A stretch of DNA of 64,000 bases from Ramazzottius varieornatus (lineage: Eukaryota; Tardigrada; Eutardigrada; Parachela; Ramazzottiidae), in assembly GCA_001949185.1 (NCBI GenBank), contig BDGG01000004.1, positions 3,567,777 through 3,631,776 of the forward strand. Direction: 5' to 3'. Below are positions 35,501-52,100 of the stretch, piece by piece (position 1 is the stretch's first letter; each line of letters opens with the position of its first letter). Below the pieces are notes generated by a model. It was not told where the DNA came from. It saw only the letters and a program-made list of their open reading frames with translations, and did no database searches. A program made the translations under genes and the position numbers.

Positions 35501-36827
35501 GAAAATACATCTGGGGTAACATGGTAAAATCGGGCGAAATTATACGCGTACCTTGTTAGTACGTAACTCCACAATATCTAAACACAAGAAACGGATTCTA
35601 CTGGGTAACGTTGGGTCCACGGAGTATTCCTTGAGATGGCGAGCATAGTCATCCACCAATATCTGGAAAGACAGAAGGTCCATGATTACAGAAGGCTGGA
35701 AAGACCATGCTGACTTCAGCACAAGTGCGTAGTTTGAATGTGAATGTAGTACTTACCTTGTCGTCTGGACGCGAATCGAGGGCTTTGCCTATAATCCTCA
35801 TCATTTGACAAAGGCATTCCAGGTCTTCCGCCTTCTCCTTGATCGATGTGGAGGATTTTCGGTCGAGCAGCTCCTTAATGCATAGATGGAGGATCTGTCC
35901 ATGCAGAAGGTCCAGCTTGCCAAGCTCGCCGATAAACTTGATGTTGCTGAGGTGTTCTCGTTTCCGCCAACGGACCTCGTCTTCTCCCGCACCCTGAACC
36001 GATCCTGCGCTAGCCGCTCTACCTGCAGCGAAACAACAAGTAAGTACCCAGGCGTACCAAGGAGCAACTACCATGTGTTCACCATACGGGAAGCTCGGCA
36101 TCAACTCGACCAGATCGTTTCCCCATGTGGCGCACGCGTCCAGCCAACATCACCAGTAATGTGCGCCAGTTTAAAAAACGATCTAGAAGAGTCTGTCTGT
36201 CGGCTCCCATATAATCACCTTCGGAAATCTCGCTTCGTCGTTGGTACACATTTTGAACTTGAGTTAGCAGAACGCGCTTGAAGACCTAAATCATCAAGAA
36301 AGCATTAGACGTAACTGGTCTTCATCAGAAGGACCTTTGTATGAAAGCGACCTACGTCTTTGTTGGGCGCGCTGTCAGATAAGCGACGACATAGCTGGGC
36401 ATATAATGAGTTATATTGTGGTTCTTCCAAAGCCTTGCGAAAAATCTGACAAAGCGGAGATTATAGTAGCTGATTCGCTGAGGTAGATTGAGTGAGAAGA
36501 AAGTAAGGTTTCGTGTCAAGGCCATCCTTACTAGGTCGATAGTAGTCTCGACGATAGCCTCGTTCTTTAGCGCAACATTGATGAGTTCGTTGGTGACTTT
36601 CTCAAAATTCTCCGGTGTCAGTTTATTGAGCGAACTACGAAGAAGAATATCACGTAATCAGCTTGAAGAGTGGGATGAAGGAAGGAAAGAAATTAGACTG
36701 ACCTCCGAACTGCACGCCGAATCGTTTCCATCCGGTCTTGCTCCGTGGAAGAGCCATTGCGTCGGCTGAGGCTAGGAGGACTCCAGGGAATGACTGCTTT
36801 TGCAGGGCTGCCACTGCTTCTGCTCAC
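32583..36827 (-). CDS. EIF4G2: eIF4G2 / DAP5 / NAT1 translation initiation factor
   Basis: Fourteen exons: (36827?)-36703, 36634-36532, 36445-36356, 36285-36219, 36022-35757, 35662-35552, 35263-34757, 34696-34533, 34428-34296, 33953-33704, 33642-33429, 33341-33224, 32981-32873 and 32794-32583. Phases close; about 822 residues (human 907). MIF4G: SLNKLTPENFEKV, KALEEPQYNSLYAQLC, NIKFIGELGKLDLLH, EDLECLCQMMRIIG and PSRIRFLCLDIVELR. Linker with the DAP5-specific EISLRPKTSFV. MA3 domain from AEAHQAVTDIVTAYF. C-terminal W2 domain ending GKGKALFQVNSWLEWL and acidic residues. Role: scaffold for cap-independent or eIF3-dependent initiation; it lacks the eIF4E site. No ATG precedes the conserved start, and a GTG at 36825-36827 is in frame. 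Three introns hold element A. Confidence 0.93.
33042..33144. repeat. Element A copy 5 (eIF4G2 intron)
   Basis: Left: GGGCAAACAAAACG, AAGATCGTC and AGTGACGCACG. Right: GCGCGCCACTCAAG, GGCGATCTTGACGTTTGCCC. Inside the intron between 33224 and 32981. Confidence 0.8.
35332..35440. repeat. Element A copy 6, most complete (eIF4G2 intron)
   Basis: GGGAGCTCGACAAGATCG, TTTTC and AAAGTGGCGCAC on the left; GCGCGCCACTTGGGAG, TGATCTTGTCGATTTTG and TTTGCCGAGCTCCC on the right. Both ends are the same GGGAGCTCG terminus inverted. The loop holds CCAGTAAAATCACCG. Confidence 0.9.
36088..36208. repeat. Element A copy 7 (eIF4G2 intron)
   Basis: GGGAAGCTCGGC, CGACCAGATCGTTTCCCC and ATGTGGCGCACG on the left; ATGTGCGCCAGTTT, AAAACGATCTAG and GTCGGCTCCC on the right. 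The loop has CCAACATCACCAG. Its end lies 10 nt from the donor of a 196-nt intron. Confidence 0.88.
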
Positions 36828-39800
36828 GTCAACCCGGTTCCCACTGTCTTTCAGGGGAACCGCCAGGATCTCCGTCGTTATGATACTGCCGCAACCTTTG
36901 GCACACACACGCACCCACCCGCTCGTTGGTCAGATGAACAAGAGATCCCGCGGAGAGACAAACGTTGTCCTGTCAGCTGGATTTAGCGTCTGCAACAACA
37001 ACAAAATTTAAAAAAACACATTGACAAAAACAAAATTAGTTACTCTGACGTTTCGCTTGTATACGCGTATAGAAGCCTGATGTGCAGAGAGGACCTCTAC
37101 TGAGATATTCTCCAAACTACTGCGTATGCGGAGTTTTAAAACCTGCGAGAAGATCGGGCCGGATCGGCAGCGTGCTTAATGTACGCCAGATCTAGGTCAG
37201 CTGTCAAGGCCCATGTGCGCACAGTAATGCCAGTTGAGACATAAGACGCATATAGCGTGACTCGATCGTGAGATACATTGATGAGAACGTCCTTGTCCCT
37301 GTCCCTGTCCCAGGGTTTCTCCTCTGCTCGTTTCGATTGTTATACGAGGAAATCCTGCAAGTCTAGAGAGGAATTCAGTGCATCATACATGAACAAAGCT
37401 CTGTCTTCTTAAGAACTATGGATCGCAGTTGATGTTGCATGCTGGGACCAAGCTAGGGTTCTGCCTGACGATCCCTTACCTTGCTCAGCTTTGCAGAAAG
37501 TCCCGTTTCAATCCCAGGACGGAAGCTAAGAGCTCCAAAGACGATGTTGATCCTGTTAGGTGATGGCGTTGCGGAAGAGTTCAACTTTGGAAGTGATGAG
37601 AATGGCAGACACCAGATGGAAAACTAAAATCGATTCAGCGAGACATCAACGCGTTGAATGAACTCCGGCAAGGACGTTGCGTCACGTAAGTGCATACATC
37701 TCTCGGTCCCGCCTACAGCCATTACCGTATATAACATGACATAATCGGGTAATGCTGTCAGGTAAGGACGACCCCGCACAACGCCACGCGGACGACGCGA
37801 TCTCGCGATTTCATTCCTCCTCGCACACAACTTTCTTTTCTGATCAAATCATCGAGGAGCACAGGTAAAGAAAATGACATTACTCATATCGTAGTGCTGG
37901 AACATAAAATTTTTGTGTTGCAGAACGGGAGCGAGCTCGCCAAGTTGCGGTCGTGAATTCCTGCTTGTTCTGGTTTCAGGCTGCGGATTCTGTCGGTACT
38001 CTTCCGCGATCCTCACGAACAAATTACGTACGTACACCTTGCGCGTCGCAGAATACCCTCCAAGCTTACTTTTCTTCGCTGTATAGTGTATACTCGGTCA
38101 TTTATAGCGTGACGGAAACGATATCGATAGGATCAGCGAACAAGACCGGTTCTCAAGCATGCACCTTATCTATGGCTCCACAGCGTGCTGCGTACATAAG
38201 CGATTCAGTGTGTTACAACCTTCGAGCTTCAATATTGGTGGAACAGATCTTTCAAGACTTGTCTCGTTATAGGTTCATTTGCGCATGAGGCTCTTCCGGC
38301 TAGATAACAAGGCTTTACAAGACAGACTGTGCAAGACGATCTTCTCCAAGAGGAAGTCTTCAAACAGGTAAGACATGCAGTTTCCCGAATTCTGAAATTC
38401 GTAATCTTGAATCGGTGTGGAAAGAAGTCTCATAGCACGCGCAATCATAAAACTATTTATAATAATTATCTTATCAGACAACCAGCATTACAGTTCTCCA
38501 ACATACCTGAAGACCATGCAAGACCTTGAACTTTTTTATTCACCGTAAATCGTGCATGACTCGTATTTCCAAGCAGGCTGAAGCTCGAACCGCACTAACA
38601 GTGTACAACAGCTTACACTACTTCTCGGGTCGCAAATATGACTGTGTTTCCAAATTCAGCTGTCTAGATTTCATAAGGGAAAAGGTTTTTCACCTAGACT
38701 GAATCAAAATAAAAGTGACCTTTCTAACAGAGAGCTCGAGAATGCGTTTCCTCAGAAATACTACGTAGTACGTAACTTCCCTCACCGGTGAATATAGCCT
38801 GCGATGGGAGACATTTTATCTATCGCAGCAACTTTCTTACAAAGTCGGGCTCGAACAAGACACACAGAGAGAACTTTCGCCAACCAACATCCATCATTTG
38901 CAACAGGACATTCCGCTAACTGTGGTAGTTTGACACGTACTAAGCTCAGTGACCTTTACGATTAGAGTAAAATGCAGCGCTTCCCACGTACATGCGGCGG
39001 ATACCCACAGTCCACCATGCCTGTCAAGTGAGATATCCCGGAAAGAGTACCCTAAATTATAGCGGAAGAACCGGAGTTTTTGCTTCGGAGATGAGTGGCT
39101 TCGAGTACGTGTGTTGCAGACGAGCACAAAGTGGATGGGCAAACGTCGTCGAAGTTCCGTAGATCCTCGTTCGACCACACGTCGTAATTGTCATCTTTTG
39201 AAGTACCTGGACCACGTAAATACGTAAATACCCAGGCATTTATAATTGCGACCACAGATTCCTATATCGCAAATACGTAATAACTGAAATGACGCAAGTC
39301 GCATGTTGACTGCAAGAAAGCAATACCCGGAATTATCCTTCCGCAGGACGTGCTGCCCGCAGTTTCAGAATACAAGATTATCATACATCCTCAAATGTTT
39401 TGAAACAAGCTGTTCTGAATATTAGTATGCGAATTTTTACCGTACCAGAGTATGTTCTCAACTTCCCAGCATACTTCAGTGACCTTTCTTTGGTATACGT
39501 AGTTCCCTTATGAATACGAATCTCCTCTACTGACTACCGAAATTATCGGATTGTTCGTGAACTAATATGCCCTGTGGTTTACCCCAGCACAGGAAAGAAT
39601 CATGGGCCATGGCATTGAATATCAGCGGGGACCGAATGAAAGGGTGCGTCGTACAGTACAACGTGTGCCGCATGACGAACCGAGCAGTAAGCGCGAGTGT
39701 ACGAGTACGCTCTTCGATACGCGGCATGTGGATATGTAAACATCACGTTTTACGCGCAGACTATCATTCGACGGAATACTTAGTGCCAGCTAAGAAATTT

Positions 39801-41481
39801 CGATAGGTCCACGCTCAGTACGGTACGATATCGACCGCGGTGATCTGTATAGCGTTTAGACTACATCGCAGATGCGCAACTGTTTGTTAACTCACAGCTT
39901 TCTACGCACTACTCAGGACGTTCTAATGAGCCAGGTGCCTTCCAGTACTTTCCGAGGCATCTGATCTGAGATTCTCTATTCCAGTACGTTTCTTAGTGAC
40001 CCGGAAACATGTCCATGACAGGTACGTTTGTTCTACCAGATTCCCGTTGACTGCGCGAAAGTTGGCTCATCCGTCTTCTTCGCAGTAGTTGTGACGGTAG
40101 CCTAATCCGAATATCCGCGTTAAATAATTTTCCATATCTTTGATTTCGGCAAATCAGCTGTCCGACCTCCTCTTTCGAAAACAAAACTCCGGGATCACGC
40201 ATAGGTCTTTATTGAGGTGAAATTAATCTCAAAGTAGTTAAAATACATGGTTGGTGTGCATTACATTGTATGGTACAAGTTGGGCTGTAGACCGGTTATT
40301 AGCGCTACGACGAAACGTGCTTCTGTAGCTTAGAACGCGGAACAAGCTAAATTTCTCAGTTGTCAGAAATATATCTAGGACAGTTCTCCGGGGTTCATGT
40401 ACGGTGATGTTTAGCGAAAACTTTTGTTGTGTATTATGATTATCATGGGTGAGGAATGCCGGGACAGACGAGAACTCCGATCAATCGGTGGAAAAGGTCA
40501 CCATCTTGCAAGCATTACAGTAATGTCGAATCGCCGGAACTTTCTAGTTCTTGTAGCTTCTGATTGTGAACATTGTGGCTTTAAGTACATGGGCTTTGCC
40601 TACTTCACCCGTGAAGAATATTCGTCGTAGCATTCAGGAGATAATTTTGTGGTCTAACAAATCAGGGCGGCTACTACGACGGTTATGGCAAAGTAATGGG
40701 AAAAGCCACACCTAAATCCCCATCAACGAAGAATTGATCTTCGGCCGAAACCAACCTATTCAACGACATGACCTTTCTCAAGACGTCCTGAGCTAACTTC
40801 CCTTTTGCAAAAAGTCATCAGGCACAAATACTAGCTTCTGGCTGGCAGCTAAATCTGTGCCTTGACTTCCCGAGAAACGTCTTTGTGTTGATTAAGTTCC
40901 CACATTTTTCTTCCAAAACATGTGTTCTAGTACGAGCTGGTCATACCGAATATTCACGAAACCGTCTTACAACAAACTGCACCTAGCCAATTCCCACAAA
41001 GATCGGTCTTGGCCTGGGACGAATCCTCATTCTGAACCCCTTTCAAAGTTTTTAAATTCCAGTTTTTTGCCGTTCTGGGGCTTTGACTGACCGTGTCCAA
41101 CCAGTCCAGTAGTCGAGGCTGGTCGAGGCTGTAGTAAAGTTTTGCAACTTGATTTGAAGTCACGCACTGAGCAGTACGTATTATCGGCTGTGAACTTTTG
41201 ATTCACATGGACCAGCAAGATGCACTGGTTGCCCTTCGGCACCGCATTCAATATTTATGTCGTACATGTTTCAAGCTTACTAAGCTGCTAACTGTTAACG
41301 TTACGAGGCGCGGTTGGGTACTCGAAGCAGACAGTAAAATGGCTTTCTACCGTATGTACCATTCAACCTGATAGATAAGTCCGTGTGTCTGTGACTCTGT
41401 GTGCGATGAAGTGGATATGCCGTACAGCATACACATAACCACATTTTACCCATGCTGTAGGTTAATTTGCTGAAGAAAAAC
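36828..41481. other. 4.6-kb gene-poor region between eIF4G2 and the BAHD1-like gene
   Basis: Head-to-head spacer. No ORF here over 125 codons and none with a domain I recognise. A TGTCCC triplet repeat lies at about 37293-37313. 5' UTR exons of both neighbours are likely here but not identifiable. Confidence 0.5.
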
Positions 41482-43611
41482 ATGAGTGTCACCGGGATGA
41501 GTATCAAGAGGAAGAAAACTTCCGACAGAGTGTCTGACCCTGTTGAAGAGACGATTGAGGAAGTGGTTGTGCGTTCTGTCACGGAAGCTTCAGGTCATGT
41601 TGCGCATAGCACCGCCGTGATGCCTTCATCGTCTGCGCAAAGCCAGAGACAAATTACTGGACCACCACGCCGGAAAGGCAAGAGTAGCAACGGAGGGACG
41701 TCACAGCCAACCAATGGGACAAATCCACCAACGCGCACCTCGTCCATTGATTTCCCACTCAACGGTAAAGCCAAGACTACTGAAAAGTCTCCGCCGAGGA
41801 CTACCACAACCGCCGCAAAGTCTCCTGTCTCAGCTAATAAGCGTCTGACAACTTCCGCTGACTCGGCACCTTCATCGAGCTCCTCTCTGACGTCACACGG
41901 AAAAGCTTCCTCCATTTCTGCTGTTGCCCATCCGCTGACGAACGGTTCGGGTACCTTGACGAACGGAAAATCGAGGAAGAGAACGATCAGCGAACCCGCT
42001 TCTCCGGTGGGAACGACGAAGAAGGCAGCGAAGAAACCGAAAGTGGAGGAAAAGCCTTCGAGTTCCTGTCCGACGTTGAGTGTGGTACACCCGCAGCAAC
42101 GCCGGTCTCCGCATGCAACTCTGCCGACCAAGCCTCCGACGGATAAATTATCTGGTTTACTTGCCAAGAGGAAGAAACGTTCGCATGAAGAGGTATTGTT
42201 GCTCGATGATCCGCCCCAAAGGCCACCCACACAGACTAATCCCAGGCCGCGTCCTGCCAACACTGCCCACAAACTGGAGAAACTGATGCGCAAGAAAGAA
42301 GCCAATTCTCCCTGGACTTGGAAAGGAAAACCTTTTACCAAACTACTCTACTCAGCGGTACGTAATCTTAATATGAAAGCGAGATGTTTGAAAGTAGGAA
42401 AAGGCATAATGATAAACGAGAATTGGGCAAATGAGTTGAACCAGATCGTTTTCTCGAGTGGCGCACACTTACAGTCAATATCACCAGAACCGCGCGCCAC
42501 TTGAGATAACGATCTGGCGCAGTTGACTTACGTCGCAATTTGTTTTTCCGGAACCGGAATCGAAAAATAAAAGTTCAACATTTGGTTTAAAATAAGAAAA
42601 AAGTTAAATAACATGTTTACGTATATTTTCTTTGTAGGAAGAGAAGCGGAATATAGAGCGTTCTTGCCACCATGCCATCAAGCACACAGATGGAGAAGTG
42701 ATCAAAGTTGGCGATTGTGTCCTACTGCGCGCGGCCAAAGGACAACAGAAGCCTCATATTGGCAAAATTGCCTGCTTCTGGGACAGCGAACGAGGTGATT
42801 AAACTATTAATTGCCTCCCTTCGTCAGAATTTGCCTATATTGCGACATTACAACCCCTAACCTTCGAACCTTCTGTTCAGGAGAAATGATGATGACTATT
42901 TTTTGGTATTGGCGACCTGAGGAAGTCCCCGAAAAATTCCGCGTTCCACATGGGGAAATGGAAGTTTTCGTCTCGAGTCTGCGCGATGACAACTTCGTCA
43001 GCTGCATCGAGGAGAAATGCTTCGTTCTCACCCTCCATCAGTATGCGAGGTATTTTGACAGGCTGTTTATCTCGTTATCATAATCGATATGATGATAACT
43101 GTCAATTGTCACACGACGGTCGACTCCCTCTTTTTATCAGGCGCCAGGAAGAAACAGGCTAAACTAAACCGAAAATATAATTTAGACTACGTTTTCTAGG
43201 TTCAAGGCCGCATCAAAAGACTACGATACTGTCTATCACAGACCTCTGGAAGCTTTTGTACCTGAACTCGTCTCGTCCATTAACCTGAAAGAATCCCTCC
43301 CGGCTAGCAACATCGACGAGCAGGTGAGCAGAGGACCTCGGCAAACGAACTTACCCAGATCGGATTTTGAAGTGACGCACATTCTCTGCCAATAACAATG
43401 GGAACGTGCGCCATTCGACAAACGATCTGGGAGTATTGTCTCGAATATCTTCATACGTAAACACCCAGTTCTGTTTTGATACGTGAAAATCTAACTTAAA
43501 GTATACTTTCAGATTGTTTATTTTGCGAATCTGGGGTTCGAAGCAAAGTCTAACCGCTTCTGGAGATATTACTTCCGCTCGAATCGACTACGGAAATATT
43601 ACCTTGATTGA
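41482..43611 (+). CDS. BAH-domain chromatin protein, BAHD1/winged-eye-like
   Basis: Five exons: 41482-42357, 42638-42794, 42881-43049, 43200-43323 and 43513-43611. All phases close; 474 residues. The first 280 residues are low-complexity, rich in Ser, Thr, Pro and Lys, with basic clusters (SIKRKK, KRKKRS) that look like nuclear localisation signals. Then WTWKGKPFTKLLYS leads into the BAH domain: HTDGEVIKVGDCVLLRA, GKIACFWDSERGEMMMTIFWYWRPEE, VFVSSLRDDNFVSCIEEKCFVLTL. This order and spacing match the C-terminal BAH of vertebrate BAHD1 and Drosophila winged eye. Role by homology: heterochromatin-associated silencing factor reading histone marks. A 3' splice site just before 41461 implies a 5' exon. 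Introns 1 and 4 carry element A copies. Confidence 0.85.
42421..42540. repeat. Element A copy 8 (BAHD1-like intron 1)
   Basis: ATTGGGCAAATGAGTTGAA, CCAGATCGTTTTC and GAGTGGCGCAC; right side GCGCGCCACTTGAG, ATAACGATCTGG and AGTTGACTTACG. Loop CAGTCAATATCACCAG. Confidence 0.85.
43332..43443. repeat. Element A copy 9 (BAHD1-like intron 4)
   Basis: ACCTCGGCAAACGAACTTA, CCCAGATCGG and GAAGTGACGCAC; right side ACGTGCGCCATTCG, AAACGATCTGGGAG. It starts 8 nt after the donor of a 189-nt intron. Confidence 0.8.
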
Positions 43612-44182
43612 TGCGAGCTCGAACCAAACTCCAAACTTTCACTAGAGTGTCCCACAGGAAAAGTCCGTCTTCGCAACGGTTTCTCGTCACTACACTGGCT
43701 TTCACAAATGAGCGGAACACCCTCGAAAAATTTTCCAACGTACCATTATAAAGGTTCCAGCTGCTCGACGGTGAAGTTACGCACCGGTCGAACACTATTA
43801 TTTTTCGAATATCAACTGTGATCTGATTTAGCTTTCAATTTCTTTTCCTTCGAGGTCCACACCAGATACTGCTGCTGTCGTTTTGCAGTACCCTATCAAA
43901 CATTTTATGCAACACTAGTGGATTTTCGGTCGACAAATTTTGATGTAATTATCGGCGACCTAACAATTCCGGTGTCGCGCACTTGTCTTTGCTATTTTGA
44001 TTATTTTACGTGTTTCGTACCGCACCGCACCGCGCCGTACTCTCGCAAGTATCCGCCTTTTCATGGGCTGCAAAGACGCCATTTGCTTCGCGGCTGCAAG
44101 TGGAATTTTGGGAGAGCAAAATACTATTGTACCGGATAAATAAAATGAGTGAAAGCTAGAGCGCAATCGGTAAGAGGTAAAG
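43612..44182. other. Convergent 3' region, BAHD1-like gene and SRP54
   Basis: No gene seen. Both 3' UTRs must lie here. Confidence 0.45.
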
Positions 44183-48141
<3,959 letters not shown>

Positions 48142-48694
48142 ATGGAGAACAAGGTTCCCGGAGAAACCCCGGAGGCTCAGTCTAGTACTCCGCAAAAATC
48201 CAGCGTCCCTGCTGACAGCGTCCCGCGTACTCCAGAGACCAGTGAAGAAGCTGCCATGGCTGAGTTCCGGCGCAAGCACCCCGACTTAGCAGCCGGTAAA
48301 TTTTTCGGGGGAATTTTTGCTGTAAATGTTAGTTTTGTGAAAAGCTCTTCCGGAGTGCCCCAAGTGGCGCAAGCTGTCAGTGTTACTGGTTGGAAGCATG
48401 CGTCACTTGGAAATGGATTTTGTCGAGCTCCCAAATGTTTTTGCTGAGATGGATTTTCTTACAGGTCCTGCGAATATTCTTCAAAGAAAGATGCGATTGG
48501 AGCGCGGGCACAAGTACTTCGATTCTGGAGACTATAACATGGCCAAGGCCAAGTCCGCGAAGGAAGGTGTGACGTTAGGACCAAAGCTGACAGAGGAGCT
48601 GGACACTGTGGGAGAGGACCATCCCACTCCGGATACCATTCCGCACAAGAAGTACCCTCCTATCTCTGGCGTCAGTAAACTAGCGCAAATTTGA
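48142..48694 (+). CDS. ENSA: Endosulfine / ARPP19 family PP2A-B55 inhibitor
   Basis: Two coding exons, 48142-48295 and 48465-48694, phase 1; 127 residues. The family core KYFDSGDYNMAKAK is intact, including the FDSGDY site whose serine is phosphorylated by Greatwall/MAST kinase so that the protein inhibits PP2A-B55. The N-terminal half (residues 1-50) is acidic, Ser/Pro/Thr-rich and disordered, with TPETSEEAAMAEFRRKHP leading in, as in relatives. Role: cytoplasmic mitotic-entry switch. The 169-nt intron contains element A copy 11, which makes up most of it. Confidence 0.95.
48331..48432. repeat. Element A copy 11 (endosulfine intron)
   Basis: CCCCAAGTGGCGCAAGC on the left; GCATGCGTCACTTGG, AAATGGATTTTGTCGAGCTCCC on the right. 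The left outer arm is decayed (AAAAGCTCTTCC). The loop is in reverse orientation. Confidence 0.8.
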
Positions 48695-49174
48695 TGCCTT
48701 CAGACTTTCTTAGAAATCTGCAAACTACAGTACTTTCCTATTTTTGCCTTCGTTCCAGTTGGTTCAATGCATGTCCCGCTAGTCTCACACCTCAGACCAA
48801 CTCTTCTCCGTTAGTCATCGAAAACTAGCCAACATTCAGAGCTGTTTTCTTAAATGCGCTCCTCGAAAACTTTCTGCTGTTTCCATAGTTGTTCTCCGAA
48901 CTGGTTTCCGTTTCGCTAAAAGTGTTACTTATTACTTTTGTATATGTCCTTTCTCTTTATTCTTAGACGATATTTCATTTGGAGTTCGTTGAATCTTCGC
49001 GCTTAGGTATTGCTAACTCGGATAACACAAATTTTGTTATTATGCACAAGACCTGAAAAACATATTCACTATTAGCCTAGATTGCTTCGAGACCGAAGGA
49101 CAGAAATGCAAACCACGGCAGTTGACGAACTATAGTTTAAAGAGATAAATTAAAGAGATTTAAAGGAAATTTCT
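48695..49174. other. Convergent 3' region, endosulfine and SLC24
   Basis: No gene seen; 3' UTR sequence of both genes is expected. Confidence 0.45.
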
Positions 49175-52100
49175 TTACGGCGCTTTGGTCACGGAAATTA
49201 AGCCTTCCTTGAGATCAGCTTCCTCGTCGGTGCACATGGGAGGATTCACATAGCCAAAGACGTTATATTCGATCATGACGGCCAGCAGTAAATATATACC
49301 ATAAGTGCCGTAAAAGATCATCCCTAACTGTCTTGTTAGCCTCCACCCTTGAGAACGGAAACCGACGTTCGCGACCACGACGCTGAAGAACAACAGCACG
49401 GCGTTAAAGACCAGACCGTTACTGTTAATCTTCACCTGCAGCAAGAACAAACAAAACTCGGTTGGCTTATGTAATCGGGTACGAAAAGGTGTTTCGGTCA
49501 AATGGAAAACTTACCGCTGTACCGGGGTAAATGATGGCACAGCTGAGAAACCAAGGTAAGGCCAGTCCAATGAGAATGTCGAACACATTACTACCGATGC
49601 TGTTGCTGACTGCCATGTCTACCATCCCTTGACGTGCGACGATCAAGCTGGCCATCTGAATCAGACGAATACCGATGTCCAGTCTGCATCAGGGGGTACT
49701 AGAGAATCAATTAAAGTCAGTACGAACCGCATCGGGGATACTTGTTCCAGCTGCGAGAAACGTGATTCCCATGATGGAGTCTGGTATGGCCAGGGTGTGG
49801 CCCACTACGGTCACCTGAAACAGTCATGCGGAAGTCAGATGTAACATTCGCCCCACTACGGCTTCCACTGTGGCTGGGGAATCTGATAACCCTTGACTTA
49901 CCATCCAGACCATTATGTAGCTGAAAACGGCTATCCATGCTATTGAGATGCCAAAGGTAGCCAGGTACCTGGAAAGTAGAGAATTCATCTAGGAGAGTCC
50001 TCAGACAAAATCTACTCTGTGAACTGTTCGTAGAAAGCCCTTACCATTTTGCGAAGCGTTCTTTCTTCGAATCGGGAATAGTGTAATAAAGTACGAAGTA
50101 GATGGGATAAAGTATTATCCAGCGCGCGAAAGCCGGGTACCCGGCACCAGGTTGTGGTCGGATCCTCCACTTCTCGAACTCGTCAGATATTACTTCGAAA
50201 GAACGCGCTCTGTCAACAAAAATTTGATCAAGAGACAGAAGTTTGTGACACGTTTTGTACAAAAACCCTCAAAAGCTAGACATGACAAATGTAGAAGACA
50301 AATTTGAGGTCTTTCGCTTACGCTCGAAATTTCCCTCTGTTTGTCTCGTTTATTCGCGCTTCGGTCCCGTAATCACTATCCAAGCTATGGTTCGCGGCAT
50401 TACTGAATGTAGCGGCGATTCTGCCTCGTCTCTTCTCATGTGCGTGGACTTGGTTCTGAGTGGAAATGAGTCCAACATTAGTTTTGCTAACGAATACGGA
50501 TTACGGACGATCGAGCGAACAGTCACGGACCTCTCCTATGACAAAGCGGGCAGCTGCAATAAATCGGGTCCGAGGATAGAAGTATCGCGGCGACATCATT
50601 ATTCGTAATGCGGCATTTGCGAACGTCAACCTGCGAAGTTAAAAATTGCAGAGGCCGCCACATCGAACAATCAGATTATGCGTCCTACTTTCTTGGATTC
50701 CGGCGAATCCTTTCGTCGGCTGCCACCGTTATGGAAGAAGGTTTCTGGGAGGCCATCGGCGTTTCGTCCGTTTCGTTTGTGAATTGTTCTGAGAAATTGA
50801 TCCGAAAAATGCTCACACAGAACGTATGTTTCGGAAGACCAGAAGGGGATCCACATACCATAGCCGCTATAGACGATCTTATTGAAGCGTCCACCACCGC
50901 CAGCGAGTCTTTCCGTTTCTTCGATGCCTTGAACGGGACCTGTCCAGCCAGTCTTTTGCACCACAAAGTTGTAGATCCTTGTGTTGTACCTGGATTATTC
51001 ATGAGATGCTGAGATGATGTGTATTCTGGTACGTGTCGAGAAACCCACAGAACTTATGCTCGAAGGCCGGTCGTGGCAACTTTGTGGGGAACTGAGAACT
51101 TACAGCATTGTAACGACATACAATCCGTAGAGCATCAGCATGATGAGCGATTCGTACCTGCGAAGAGAAAGAAAAGAGTCCGAGGACTATTGTGCGGTGA
51201 ACTCCTGAGTTCTTTGGAAGCTAAAGGAAAGACTCACCATGTGACGTATCCGTCATGGAGCGCCTGAAAACACAGGGGATAATAATTATTCTACTGTATA
51301 TTCCGGACGAAACCTATGGGATAAAATTGTCGGATATACGTTTTGAACTTACTCCGATTAGCACAGCAATGGAAATCCAGTAGAATCCAGTATCTCTGAT
51401 GATCGGCCACCAAGACAGCTGAGCTCCCTGGAAAAAAAAGTTAACTAACCATTGTTTCCTGCGTACTTAAGTCTGTCATATTCGATTTCCGGCTCCACTT
51501 AAGTCTCGTAAATCTCGTAAAGTGTGTTAGTCTTCAAGATGAATTATTTGAGAAATACCTCATTTCCGGCGAAGAAGGCACATGTTCCCACCACAAACAT
51601 AATGTTGAATACAGCCGAACCCACTATTGTACCCGTTCCTACATCTCCCTTTGCCACGAACACTCCTGCAAAAATATCCATTCACGTTAGACCAAAAGTT
51701 ACAGCGACAGCTACCACCAAGGCATCAAGAGCCCTCGTGGAAAATTTTACTGAATCAGTCTGAATGCAACGGCAAATCTTACCGATCAGGCTGGCGAATA
51801 GCTCAGGCGCGGAACTTCCGGCTAACACAAGCATCCGTTCATTGTATCAACATCCGGACGTATTCAGCGGTACGAGAAATCAGTTTTTACCTGCCATCAG
51901 TGTTGCTCCAGCTACATCTTCGCTAAGATTCAACCTCTGTGAGAAATGCCATTCTATGTTAGATTTCGGAGATAGTGCGCGATATTATAAAAGTACCACA
52001 ATGCGGCGTACCTTGCAGACCTGTTCCAGACTACCGCAAAAGTAATCGTCGCACACGATAGCAAGACTCACAAACATGTAAACCACTACGGAAAGATGAA

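Noticed and set aside
35801-36067. 88-codon minus ORF (VERLAQDRFRVREKTRS) in eIF4G2
   Set aside because: Second frame of exon 5; the other frame contains the conserved NIKFIGELGKLDLLH.
41595-42341. 248-codon ORF on the minus strand
   Set aside because: Exact antisense of the low-complexity first exon of the BAHD1-like gene; its Gly/Val/Phe-rich composition is a shadow of the Ser/Pro/Thr codons.
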